From: a virus
Strand: one strand, 5' to 3'
DNA length: 20,301 bases
IMG/VR virus record: IMGVR_UViG_3300018080_000693
Coordinates: 1-20,301 of that record
Of this stretch, positions 7,101 to 12,957 are shown piece after piece. Under the pieces are notes generated by a model. It did no database searches and had not been told where the DNA came from. It saw only the letters and a list, made by a program, of their open reading frames with translations. Both the position numbers and the translations under genes were made by a program. How positions within the stretch are numbered: position 1 is the stretch's first letter; every line of letters begins with the position of its first letter.

Positions 7101-8481
7101 AGGCCCCGATCAAAATCTTGTTGTAATATTAGATGACGATAGTGCTAATAAAACTTTTGGTGTGAAATTGCAAGTTAGTGATACAGTAGATACTGGAGGA
7201 ACTGGAACTTTTACTGCATCTAGCGATATACCTAGTAAATACACTATAGATGATTATTTTAAGGATTTTTGGGTCTATTGGACTAGCGGTTCAAACGAAG
7301 GTAGTGTTCAAACTGTAGACTCTTATAATGCTACTACTGGCGTGTTTACAGTCACTGACGTATTTCCAGCATCAGTAGGTGCTATAAGCGCGGGAGATGA
7401 ATACGTGTTAGTTCCTAGAACTGCAGAGAATGTTTCAGCCTTAATAAATAATTATAATGTAACAACTTTTTCTATTGAAGGAACTTCCGAAGTTATAGAA
7501 ATTACTGGAGATTATGTTCAGCTTTCTACCAAAACTTCTGGAAGTGTTGGAAAAGTATACGTTACTGGAGGAAGCGCAAATAGTTTAGGTATAAGCATTA
7601 CTGGTACTCCAGTTGGAGCCCCAGTTAATGACGTAACTGTCAATTCTAAAGCAGGATTAGCTAAAGGTTTATTTGTTAAACTATCTGTAGATGCTGAAGT
7701 TACTACAGCAGACACAACAGTTCCGTATAATACTTTTAGATCTTCAGATTTGATTTCCTCTTTACCTAATTATTTTCAAAATCATGAAATAGAGTTTTTA
7801 ACTGGGTTTAATGCGGGAAGTAAGACCACTATCACTTCTTACGATAATACTACTGGTGAGATTATTTTAGCAGATAATATGACAAATGCTATAAATTTAG
7901 AAGATACTTTTAGAGTTAGTCAACCCGCAGTAGTAGTGGATATACAAGGCTCTGCATCGCCATATACTATAAGCTTTAACGATCTATCAAATAGTGCTAT
8001 TGATGTATCTGGATATACTACAGCGTTGAGTTCAGCTATTAGAGATTATAACGGTTTAAATTTTGATACTATTCAGGTAGAGGGTGTGGATGGTTATAAG
8101 CATTATAGCGGTTTAATACAGCTGGCTCAATGGACTATTGATGGGTTGGATCGAGATTCTTTAAATTATCCCGGAATTGGAGCCGGAGGAACTCAATTTG
8201 AAGTTCTAACTTCAGTTATTGTGAAGTTGAAAATTACTTTAAACGTTACTCCAGAAGAAGGGAAGAGCTTGAGTTCAATTAGTGGTGATGTTTCTAACGC
8301 TGTTAGTGAATATATAAATTCTAGAGGTGTTGGAGATGATGTAGTATTGACTGAGATTATAGCTTCAGTACAAAATGTTATTGGAGTGTATGACGTTGAG
8401 ATAGTCAATCATGACGAAAATATAATTATCGCAGACAACGAGTTAGCTCGTATAGATGTTAATGATATAGTAATCGGATAA
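4123..8481 (+). CDS. Giant baseplate J-like wedge protein with a long modular insertion
   Basis: A 1452-aa protein; ordinary baseplate J proteins are about 300-500 aa. Residues 1-310 show the family: 'FNPGSVVLTLLEAAAQ' (29-44), 'DTIEGEDLDKKAKEYNL' (63-79), then 'TNGRDEESDQSLRDRIRET' (261-279) and 'RGTTQSVRTGI' (285-295). The family's end reappears at about 1363-1452: 'NVTPEEGKSLSSI' and 'DVVLTEIIASVQNVIGVYDV'. Between lie about 1000 residues of repeated beta-rich modules, listed separately. The protein should form the inter-wedge ring of the baseplate (T4 gp6 analogue), with the extra modules projecting as an elaborated rim. AAAGGA at 4110-4115 precedes the ATG. The next gene starts 3 bp after the stop. 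I see no frameshift. Confidence 0.85.
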   Translation: MADFQLKSFSQIVSSMAAKMATETPITDFNPGSVVLTLLEAAAQEDYQQYVQMLHILRAFYLDTIEGEDLDKKAKEYNLTRLAPLPHSGYVTISDVRFNKISSKIYAGLAGPTAGAFTLNIDDASLFTSTGELYIGRGTVNSEGPIAYSASPVDNSAYWTITLDTALVNDHGTDETVILAQEGTRVIEAGTEVAIPETDYNEQILFELNQTVELLDGEDTLENVLVTALEPGGYTVSAGAIAEFTNPPFPGAAVTNPLPFTNGRDEESDQSLRDRIRETIQSLSRGTTQSVRTGIIGLVDEDTNSSIVSAKVVTPVTLADGPSQVFIDNGRGLEPDLTTVGLETVISSAKGGEQFLQLKEFPLVKASVISQNVEPFNLSGNETLIIKVGINEETFTFSSDDFSVVGRAEATEISEAINNRASLVEARTITDSDGKRIILTPRVSENEDLQIDSASTAQTALNFPTIKVRTLKLYKNDQLLTKDGSTASLLSEEQPFNLNTEIVTTTDGDFTVTGDSRIVSKSVAGSFPFRQYIHTGDYIKLSSDPDDYYSRVRTVVSDTKLILESSYNNLGGGVGDIVIWNSPQLEVAANGDKEETEVVSFSPNDFINPAQATSNEVYTRMIQEINLSNVSLSVNNSRLKIVSNLENSANSKIQVLGGAAAIAMGYSSTVSLTGTISFTGGNVIVVGSGTSFLSELEEGQWIKADSHGNGSWTKIETIESNTILYLTEGYRGATVSGAAASKIEFSELAEGKNKDYVLNRTNGQIELTTPLVAGDNVTAGSVDTRAFVDSVLETFDFDSIGATSTLIVAVDKGFEASVTTGDGSAPYNTFRASSLIGYEPNFFVGFQIEWVGGNNNGEVDFVASYDNTTGEIVSVNNFSGSINIGDQFVLNQVITFTNATDFVDAQNVTAAEVVAAINSQILGGKSEELSTGAVRLRTSNFGDLGAIQVKGGSANNVLGFELTENLNQVTNLAYVISGNSDRSGLDDFLGYTLGPDQNLVVILDDDSANKTFGVKLQVSDTVDTGGTGTFTASSDIPSKYTIDDYFKDFWVYWTSGSNEGSVQTVDSYNATTGVFTVTDVFPASVGAISAGDEYVLVPRTAENVSALINNYNVTTFSIEGTSEVIEITGDYVQLSTKTSGSVGKVYVTGGSANSLGISITGTPVGAPVNDVTVNSKAGLAKGLFVKLSVDAEVTTADTTVPYNTFRSSDLISSLPNYFQNHEIEFLTGFNAGSKTTITSYDNTTGEIILADNMTNAINLEDTFRVSQPAVVVDIQGSASPYTISFNDLSNSAIDVSGYTTALSSAIRDYNGLNFDTIQVEGVDGYKHYSGLIQLAQWTIDGLDRDSLNYPGIGAGGTQFEVLTSVIVKLKITLNVTPEEGKSLSSISGDVSNAVSEYINSRGVGDDVVLTEIIASVQNVIGVYDVEIVNHDENIIIADNELARIDVNDIVIG
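4441..4659 (+). repeat. Protein module D, copy 1 (residues 107-179 of the J-like protein)
   Basis: A segment with an 'IDDAS.F....GELYIGRGT' strand followed by 'SEGPIAYSA' and a later 'DHGTDETVIL'. The same pattern recurs in the neighbouring wedge protein at 9943-10137. The similarity is at protein level only. Confidence 0.55.
5308..5514 (+). repeat. Protein module A, copy 1 (residues 396-464)
   Basis: Pattern shared by six segments of two adjacent wedge proteins: F..DDF....(A)ATEI..AIN, a variable strand, 'R+ILT.R', then a closing strand and 'ALNF'. This copy runs from FSSDDFS to LNFP. It is more divergent than copies 2 and 3. Confidence 0.55.
5626..5856 (+). repeat. Protein module C, copy 1 (residues 502-578)
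   Basis: Pattern: variable strand, 'I.TGDYIKL', 'YYSRVRTVVSDTKLILES'. It resembles segments at 6136-6342 and 8875-9105, which share 'GT.FL.EL..G.(W/Y)I' and 'I...T(I/L).L'. This is the weakest copy of the three. Confidence 0.45.
5917..6126 (+). repeat. Protein module A, copy 2 (residues 599-668)
   Basis: Runs from 'FSPNDFINPAQATSNEVY' through 'RLKIVSNLENSANSKIQVLGG' split elements to 'AIAMGYSS'. It shares the DFINP..AT..EV opening with copy 6 in the next gene, and the 'I.+.GG.A' closing with copies 3 to 6. Confidence 0.65.
6136..6342 (+). repeat. Protein module C, copy 2 (residues 672-740)
   Basis: Contains 'GNVIVVGSGTSFLSELEEG' then 'QWIKAD' and 'WTKIETIESNTILYLTE'. It is clearly similar to the segment at 8875-9105 of the next gene (GT.FL.EL..GD.I, V.KI.DD.TLEL). 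Confidence 0.62.
6553..6792 (+). repeat. Protein module B, copy 1 (residues 811-890)
   Basis: Contains 'PYNTFRASSLIG', 'FQIEWVGGNNNGE', 'SYDNTTGEIVSV' and 'INIGDQFVL'. Copies 1 and 3 share PYNTFR.S.LI and SYDNTTGEI exactly in places. It alternates with module A. Confidence 0.72.
6805..7008 (+). repeat. Protein module A, copy 3 (residues 895-962)
   Basis: Contains 'ITFTNATDFVDAQNVTAAEV', 'VAAINSQILGG', then 'AVRLRTSNFGDLGAIQVKGG' and 'SANNVLGFEL'. It is the clearest A copy and close to copies 5 and 6 of the next gene. Confidence 0.7.
7156..7410 (+). repeat. Protein module B, copy 2 (residues 1012-1096)
   Basis: Contains 'FTASSDIPSK', 'FWVYWTSGSNEGS', 'SYNATTGVFTVTD' and 'ISAGDEYVLV', aligning with module B copies 1 and 3. 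Confidence 0.7.
7408..7602 (+). repeat. Protein module A, copy 4 (residues 1096-1160)
   Basis: Starts 'LVPRTAENVSALINNYNV' and ends 'VYVTGGSANSLGISITG'. The N-terminal 'DF' segment is lost or replaced where it joins module B, so this copy looks shortened. Confidence 0.6.
7672..7923 (+). repeat. Protein module B, copy 3 (residues 1184-1267)
   Basis: Contains 'PYNTFRSSDLISS', 'HEIEFLTGFNAGSK', 'SYDNTTGEIILAD' and 'INLEDTFRVS'. It is the last module before the protein returns to the J-family C-terminal domain. Confidence 0.72.
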
Positions 8482-8484
8482 AAT

Positions 8485-10386
8485 ATGTCAGATTTTGATG
8501 AAAAATTTAAAAGACTAACAAAGTCATTACCCTCTTTGTATAAACCGGAGCTTAATACGATGATCAGAGGTCTTCTGCAAGCATGGGCTGTAGGAGATAG
8601 TGACGTGGAATTTAATATTGCGGCAGCTAAAGATCAGTTATTTACCGAAACTGCCGGAGGTAAGTATTTAAATAGATTAGGCAGTGATGCGGGAGTTGAC
8701 AGGTCTGCTAATTTAGGTATAGACGATGACACTTATAGGGAATTAGTTCCCGTTATGTCTTTTCACCCAAAGCAGGTTAGAAAAACTATAATTTCTCTTT
8801 TGGATGTTTTTTGGGGAGCTGGGTTTACTAGAGCTAATATAGATAGCGGTAATGTGGAGACTTATAATTTTGGGGCAGAAACGGTTATTGGCGGAACCGT
8901 TATTTTTAGAGCCGATATGACTACTGTAAAAGGTCTCGGGACTAATTTTTTAACAGAGTTATCTGCGGGAGATTATATAAGACCTAATGGTTTAGATGGT
9001 TATCATTATGTAAAAGTATCTAAAATAATAGATGATGAAACTTTAGAATTATCAACTAAATGGGAATTTGATCCGGCAGTTAATGTGAATATAGTTAAGG
9101 GCCTAGTTAGAACATTAGATTATACAGTAGACCAAAGAATAAGCAAAACGATTAGGTTTATACCTAGCGCATTTGCGGATTTATCGCAAGTTACTAATGC
9201 TGAAATCATTAATTTTATTAATAATAATCCAGAACATAGTACATATATTACCGCTAGTGTTAAAATAGACCCTATTAGTGGGGATCGGTTGAATATAAGA
9301 ACCAATACTCCCGGACTTCAAGGAGCTATTCAAATTACTGGCGGAGATGCGAATTATGTAACTAGATTAAATTTTGATTCAGCTTTACAGACTGAAACTA
9401 AAGCATCTGTTTATGAAATAAACCCAAACGAGATAGTAGTAAAAATACCTAGTTCGGTACCAGTTTTAAGACGATACTTAGCAGGATCTGCGCATCCTAG
9501 AGAAACTAAGGCAAGGATTTTTTCTAATGAAGAGATTTTTAATTTTGCAGGTTTGGGAGCAAATTCTACATTAGATATTATTATTGATGGAACTTTGTAT
9601 GTAGTTAATTTTAACCACGCCACGGACTTTATTAATCCGTCAAAGGCTACTGCATACGAGGTTGCTCAAGTAATTGATTCTCAACTCACGTTTCTTAGAG
9701 CAGAAGCTAGTTGTGATGAAAGTATAAGAAAAATAGTACTTTATACTACAGAAGGTAGTTCAGAATATCAAGTAACTGGAGGTACGGCCAATTCAATTTT
9801 AGGTTTTGGTACTTCCTTACAGACAGATCGAGATATTATAGAGACTGATTTTCCATCAGCTTATATTTTTGATCCTGTAGGCCAGCTTTATACTGTAACA
9901 GGTGTAAAATCAGAATTAACTTCAGATATAAATATTGGATCAGTTTTATCTTATATTTCTGTTGGAGACGCTTCTTCTTTTCCTAATGCTCCGGGTAAAT
10001 TGCTTTTTGATTTTGGGAGAAGTGCGGAAGAGGGGCCTATATCTTATACTAGTAGACCTAATAACTCTACTTTGTTAATTGATGCTAGTCATGTATTTGA
10101 GAAAGAGCATTTAGCTGGTAGTGTGGTAAATTATATAGTTAACCAACCGTCACTTCCTAGAGTCACTGGGGATGATTATCCCGTATATATTACAGGGACT
10201 TCCGAGGCTAGGCAGGCGGCTCAAGATTTAATAAAAAAATTACTAGCTGCTGGAGTAGTAGTTAGATTTATTATAGAATTTCCGGAATTTTTGTTTGAGT
10301 GTATAATAGCGTCAGCAGATCCGTCTATATATGATCCTGATTATCAAGGATCTTTAACAAGCTCTGATCCGTTAACGTTTTATTAG
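8485..10386 (+). CDS. Baseplate wedge protein, tail-protein-I-like, modular
   Basis: A 633-aa protein. Residues 1-120 carry 'LTKSLPSLYKPE', 'AAAKDQLFTETAGGKYLNRL' and 'HPKQVRKTIISLLDVFWGAGF'. This layout of a short helical N-terminus followed by a 'TA.GK.L..LG...GV.R' segment is typical of wedge proteins that sit next to baseplate J. P2 gpI is the positional analogue, though P2 gpI is far shorter (roughly 180 aa). Residues 131-551 hold one module C, two module A and one module D copy. The C-terminal 'EARQAAQDLIKKLLAAGVVV' returns to a helix-strand structure. The protein probably links the J-ring to the fibres. The ATG comes 3 bp after the upstream stop with only a weak CGGA before it, so translational coupling is likely. 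The name rests on context plus N-terminal features; the exact family is uncertain. Confidence 0.72.
   Translation: MSDFDEKFKRLTKSLPSLYKPELNTMIRGLLQAWAVGDSDVEFNIAAAKDQLFTETAGGKYLNRLGSDAGVDRSANLGIDDDTYRELVPVMSFHPKQVRKTIISLLDVFWGAGFTRANIDSGNVETYNFGAETVIGGTVIFRADMTTVKGLGTNFLTELSAGDYIRPNGLDGYHYVKVSKIIDDETLELSTKWEFDPAVNVNIVKGLVRTLDYTVDQRISKTIRFIPSAFADLSQVTNAEIINFINNNPEHSTYITASVKIDPISGDRLNIRTNTPGLQGAIQITGGDANYVTRLNFDSALQTETKASVYEINPNEIVVKIPSSVPVLRRYLAGSAHPRETKARIFSNEEIFNFAGLGANSTLDIIIDGTLYVVNFNHATDFINPSKATAYEVAQVIDSQLTFLRAEASCDESIRKIVLYTTEGSSEYQVTGGTANSILGFGTSLQTDRDIIETDFPSAYIFDPVGQLYTVTGVKSELTSDINIGSVLSYISVGDASSFPNAPGKLLFDFGRSAEEGPISYTSRPNNSTLLIDASHVFEKEHLAGSVVNYIVNQPSLPRVTGDDYPVYITGTSEARQAAQDLIKKLLAAGVVVRFIIEFPEFLFECIIASADPSIYDPDYQGSLTSSDPLTFY
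8875..9105 (+). repeat. Protein module C, copy 3 (residues 131-207 of the I-like protein)
   Basis: Contains 'GTVIFRADMTTVKGLGTNF', 'LTELSAGDYIRP' and 'YVKVSKIIDDETLELS'. It matches the module C segment at 6136-6342 in the J-like gene. Confidence 0.62.
9154..9375 (+). repeat. Protein module A, copy 5 (residues 224-297)
   Basis: Contains 'FIPSAFADLSQVTNAEIINF', 'RLNIRTNTPGLQGAIQITGG' and 'DANYVTRLNF'. It follows the same order of elements as module A copies in the J-like protein. Confidence 0.65.
9604..9810 (+). repeat. Protein module A, copy 6 (residues 374-442)
   Basis: Contains 'FNHATDFINPSKATAYEVAQ', 'KIVLYTTEGSSEYQVTGG' and 'TANSILGFGT'. It is close to copy 3 (ATDF, EV...I.SQ, GG.AN..LGF). 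Confidence 0.7.
9943..10137 (+). repeat. Protein module D, copy 2 (residues 487-551)
   Basis: Contains 'ISVGDASSFPNAPGKLLFDF', 'EEGPISYTS' and 'EKEHLAGSVVNYI', paralleling residues 107-179 of the J-like protein. Confidence 0.55.
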
Positions 10387-10403
10387 ATAAGTTAGCAGAA
10401 AAA

Positions 10404-10419
10404 TATGATAGAATAAAGA
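10404..10419 (+). promoter_or_regulatory. Candidate promoter (extended -10), site 2
   Basis: In the 46-bp gap between the wedge and first fibre gene lies TATGATAGAATAAAGA, identical at 14 of 16 positions to site 1 at 1935-1950. It contains TGnTAGAAT (hexamer 10409-10414). No clear -35 is visible (10386-10391 reads gataag). Transcription would begin near 10421, just ahead of the AAGGA of the fibre gene, and would let fibre genes be made apart from the baseplate genes. Confidence 0.52.
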
Positions 10420-10432
10420 AAAAGGAAAAATT

Positions 10433-12946
10433 ATGGCTTTATTGCAAAGAACACGCCTCATATCTCAAGAACGGTTGGATTTGCCAGATTACCGCAACAT
10501 CGAAGCGTTTGTTTGTGCAGATTTTGCAGCTTTGGGAAAATATGTATGGAGCGGGCAAAATTTTGTATTAACTGGGTTTGAAGCAAGTGGAGTAGGAGCT
10601 TCGACTTTTAATCTTCAAGTAGCTGGTTCAGTGGCTATAATAGGCTCCAATCAAGGAACCATGTTTATAGGAGCCCCTTCGCTTAGCGCTTTAACAACAA
10701 CTAATTTAACGCCATCAACTACTAATTTTGTAGAAGTTTATATAGATCAAGATAGTGGTGGTTCAGACTCTAGAGCTTTTTGGGATCAGACCGCATTAAG
10801 TGGATCTGGAGCCGAGTTCTCTCAAATAGTTGACACTTTTATATTTTTAAAGGCAGCACTTAGTATTAATACTTCTAATTTTACTGGGGATGCTGATAAG
10901 GTTGCTGTTTGTGAAGTGGATGTTAATTCTTCTGGCGTTATTACTGAAATAAGAGACTCCAGAAATATGTTTTTTCGCTTAGGAAGAGCTAGTAATTTAA
11001 CATATAGTCATCCTTGGGCTACTAGAGTAGAGCCCTTAAATACGCAGTTTACTGGAGCTGATAAAGACATTTCTACTTTAAAAGAGTTTTTTGATGCTTT
11101 AATGAGCTCTTTTCAGGAAATAAAAGGTACTACCTATTGGTATGAAAATGCCGCTGTTTCTCTGCAATCTTCATTTAGAAATTTAGGCATGTCCGTTCTA
11201 ACTGGAGTAAATTCCAGTGCTAGATTTAGTTGGTCAGGAAGTGAACTAAGTATAACTGATAACTCCCTTTCTCCCAGCTCATCTGATACTATTGCTTTTT
11301 TGAGATTGTTTGATAGTTTAGCGGATTTAGAATTAACTAGGCAGGACAGTGGTAGTACAATTAGCCTAGCAAATGGAGAAGTGTTATATATAGAAATACC
11401 AGATCCATTAGCGAATGTAACTTATGATGGCGTGGGCCTTACTTCAGTTAATTATCAAGTAGCTTCAAGAGGTAGTGTTCCGCTAGAAGATAATATTTAC
11501 TGGCTAGCTTACAGAGAAGATACTAAATTATATTTAAGAGGTTTAGGAGAACTAGAAGCTGGAGAAGAAAGACAAATAAATGATGAAACTCCAGAATCTC
11601 TATCACAATTTCTAGGCTTTAATCCCGAAACAGCCACCTATGTACCTTATTCAGCTTTACCTGATTCAGCTATCTTTAGTAACATTTTTGACACTAGTGA
11701 TACTTTAGTTACAGCTATTTCAACGAATACTGCTAATATAAACATTATAGGAACTACGCTTGATACGAATGCTTATACAGAATTAATGGATGTTGTATCC
11801 GGGGCTCCTGCTAATAGTAATGAAATTACGGGCCCAGTTTCTTCTGGAGCTTTAATAACCCTCCCCAACGACTCTAGAGATAGCGGCAGTGCCGAAGAAT
11901 ATTTAGTAGGCAATGGTACTTTAAAAGTATTTTTAAATGGAGTTCTTTTACATTTAGGTCGAGGGTATGCTGAAGTAGGAACTGCGGGAACTTTAAGTGA
12001 TCAAATACAAATTCTACAAGACTTACCTGTAGGTGATGTTTTAACATTTAAAATAGATAGTTTAGGCGGCTTTAATATAGGAGGCGGTGGTACGGGTGAT
12101 GTAGTAGGTGCTAGTAATGTAGGTAGTGGTAATGGTGAAGTTTTTAAACAAAAAGTATCTGGTAATTTAGAGTTAAGAAAAATAAAAGCCGGTGCTGGTA
12201 TTAGTGTTATTACATCTGGTGATGATATTATTATAGCTCTTACTGGAGGAACCCCTGAGGCATTTTTTGCTAATTATATTACGGGTCAGACTTCTACATT
12301 AATTGGGACGGGTGGTGATTATAATTTAAGTACTAACAAATTAGGCGTTTATAGAAATGGCGTGCTGATGTTTAATAGTACTACTGCTGGAGGAGCTATT
12401 GATAGATATCAAGAAGCTACCAATAATAGCATATTAGTGGAGACCACACCCCTATCTTCAGAAGTATTTACTTTTATTAATTTAGATAGTATTCCGACTT
12501 ATAGAAATATCATTACAGGCGTAACTGGTACAGTTTTAACAGTGGCTACATATACCATGGGAGATAAATCTTTAAGAGTATTTAGGAATGGTGTATTAAT
12601 GAATGCGGCTGGTTATGGTAGTGCTGTTGATCAATATTCAGAAACCACTAGTACATCGATAACATTGAATTCGGCGGCTGTAGCTAGTGATGTTTTTGTA
12701 GTAGAGAGTGGTCCTTCTTTAGTAGCAAGAGAAGATATAACTGGAGTAACAGGAACCACTTTAAACATTACCACGCCTTATACGGTGGGTAATGGCCGCT
12801 TACTAGTTTACAGAAATGGAATTTTAATGGTTAATAGTACAACTTTATTAAGTGCTACTGATAGATATCAAGAAACAAGTCCGACTACTGTAGAGCTCGA
12901 AACTGCCGCAGTTGCGTCTGATGTTTTTACTTTTATACAAGTATAA
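10433..12946 (+). CDS. Modular tail fibre/baseplate-distal protein with tandem beta modules
   Basis: An 837-aa protein. The N-terminal about 240 residues are one domain (LISQERLDLPDYRNIEAF, 'FVEVYIDQDSGG', 'EIRDSRNMFFRLGR', 'ADKDISTLKEFFDALM', 'IKGTTYWYEN'). It probably attaches the protein to the baseplate, but I cannot name the family firmly. Residues 250-420 are another beta-rich region. Residues 448-544 form a long 'R' module, 555-606 a 'SNVG' module, and 615-684, 691-758 and 768-836 three tandem R modules. Each short R module has 'L.V(Y/F)RNG(V/I)LM' followed by D.Y.E and a hydrophobic 'S(E/D)VF' close. AAGGA at 10422-10426 precedes the ATG by 6 nt. It is the first gene after candidate promoter 2. 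Its role in host adhesion or fibre attachment is inferred. Confidence 0.72.
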   Translation: MALLQRTRLISQERLDLPDYRNIEAFVCADFAALGKYVWSGQNFVLTGFEASGVGASTFNLQVAGSVAIIGSNQGTMFIGAPSLSALTTTNLTPSTTNFVEVYIDQDSGGSDSRAFWDQTALSGSGAEFSQIVDTFIFLKAALSINTSNFTGDADKVAVCEVDVNSSGVITEIRDSRNMFFRLGRASNLTYSHPWATRVEPLNTQFTGADKDISTLKEFFDALMSSFQEIKGTTYWYENAAVSLQSSFRNLGMSVLTGVNSSARFSWSGSELSITDNSLSPSSSDTIAFLRLFDSLADLELTRQDSGSTISLANGEVLYIEIPDPLANVTYDGVGLTSVNYQVASRGSVPLEDNIYWLAYREDTKLYLRGLGELEAGEERQINDETPESLSQFLGFNPETATYVPYSALPDSAIFSNIFDTSDTLVTAISTNTANINIIGTTLDTNAYTELMDVVSGAPANSNEITGPVSSGALITLPNDSRDSGSAEEYLVGNGTLKVFLNGVLLHLGRGYAEVGTAGTLSDQIQILQDLPVGDVLTFKIDSLGGFNIGGGGTGDVVGASNVGSGNGEVFKQKVSGNLELRKIKAGAGISVITSGDDIIIALTGGTPEAFFANYITGQTSTLIGTGGDYNLSTNKLGVYRNGVLMFNSTTAGGAIDRYQEATNNSILVETTPLSSEVFTFINLDSIPTYRNIITGVTGTVLTVATYTMGDKSLRVFRNGVLMNAAGYGSAVDQYSETTSTSITLNSAAVASDVFVVESGPSLVAREDITGVTGTTLNITTPYTVGNGRLLVYRNGILMVNSTTLLSATDRYQETSPTTVELETAAVASDVFTFIQV
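11774..12064 (+). repeat. R module, long form (residues 448-544)
   Basis: Contains 'YTELMDVVSGAPANSNEITG', 'LKVFLNGVLLHLG' and 'LPVGDVLTFKID'. It aligns along its full length with the stand-alone 109-aa protein at 16753-17082 (DVVSG.P....I.GPVS.G...TLP; L.V.LN.V.L; VGDV..F.ID). Confidence 0.72.
12095..12250 (+). repeat. SNVG module, copy 1 (residues 555-606)
   Basis: Order of elements: 'GASNVGSGNGEVFKQK', 'LELRKIKAGAGISVI', 'DDIIIALTGGTP'. The same order occurs in the next gene at 13258-13410. This short module recurs in many phage fibre proteins. Confidence 0.75.
12275..12943 (+). repeat. Three tandem short R modules (residues 615-837)
   Basis: Units at 12275-12484, 12503-12706 and 12734-12943, about 70 residues each with short linkers (ITGVTGT begins units 2 and 3). 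Shared elements: L.V(Y/F)RNG(V/I)LM, D(R/Q)Y.E, a beta strand, and S(E/D)VF. DNA identity looks low, so these are old duplications. Confidence 0.78.
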
Positions 12947-12957
12947 GGAGATAAATA

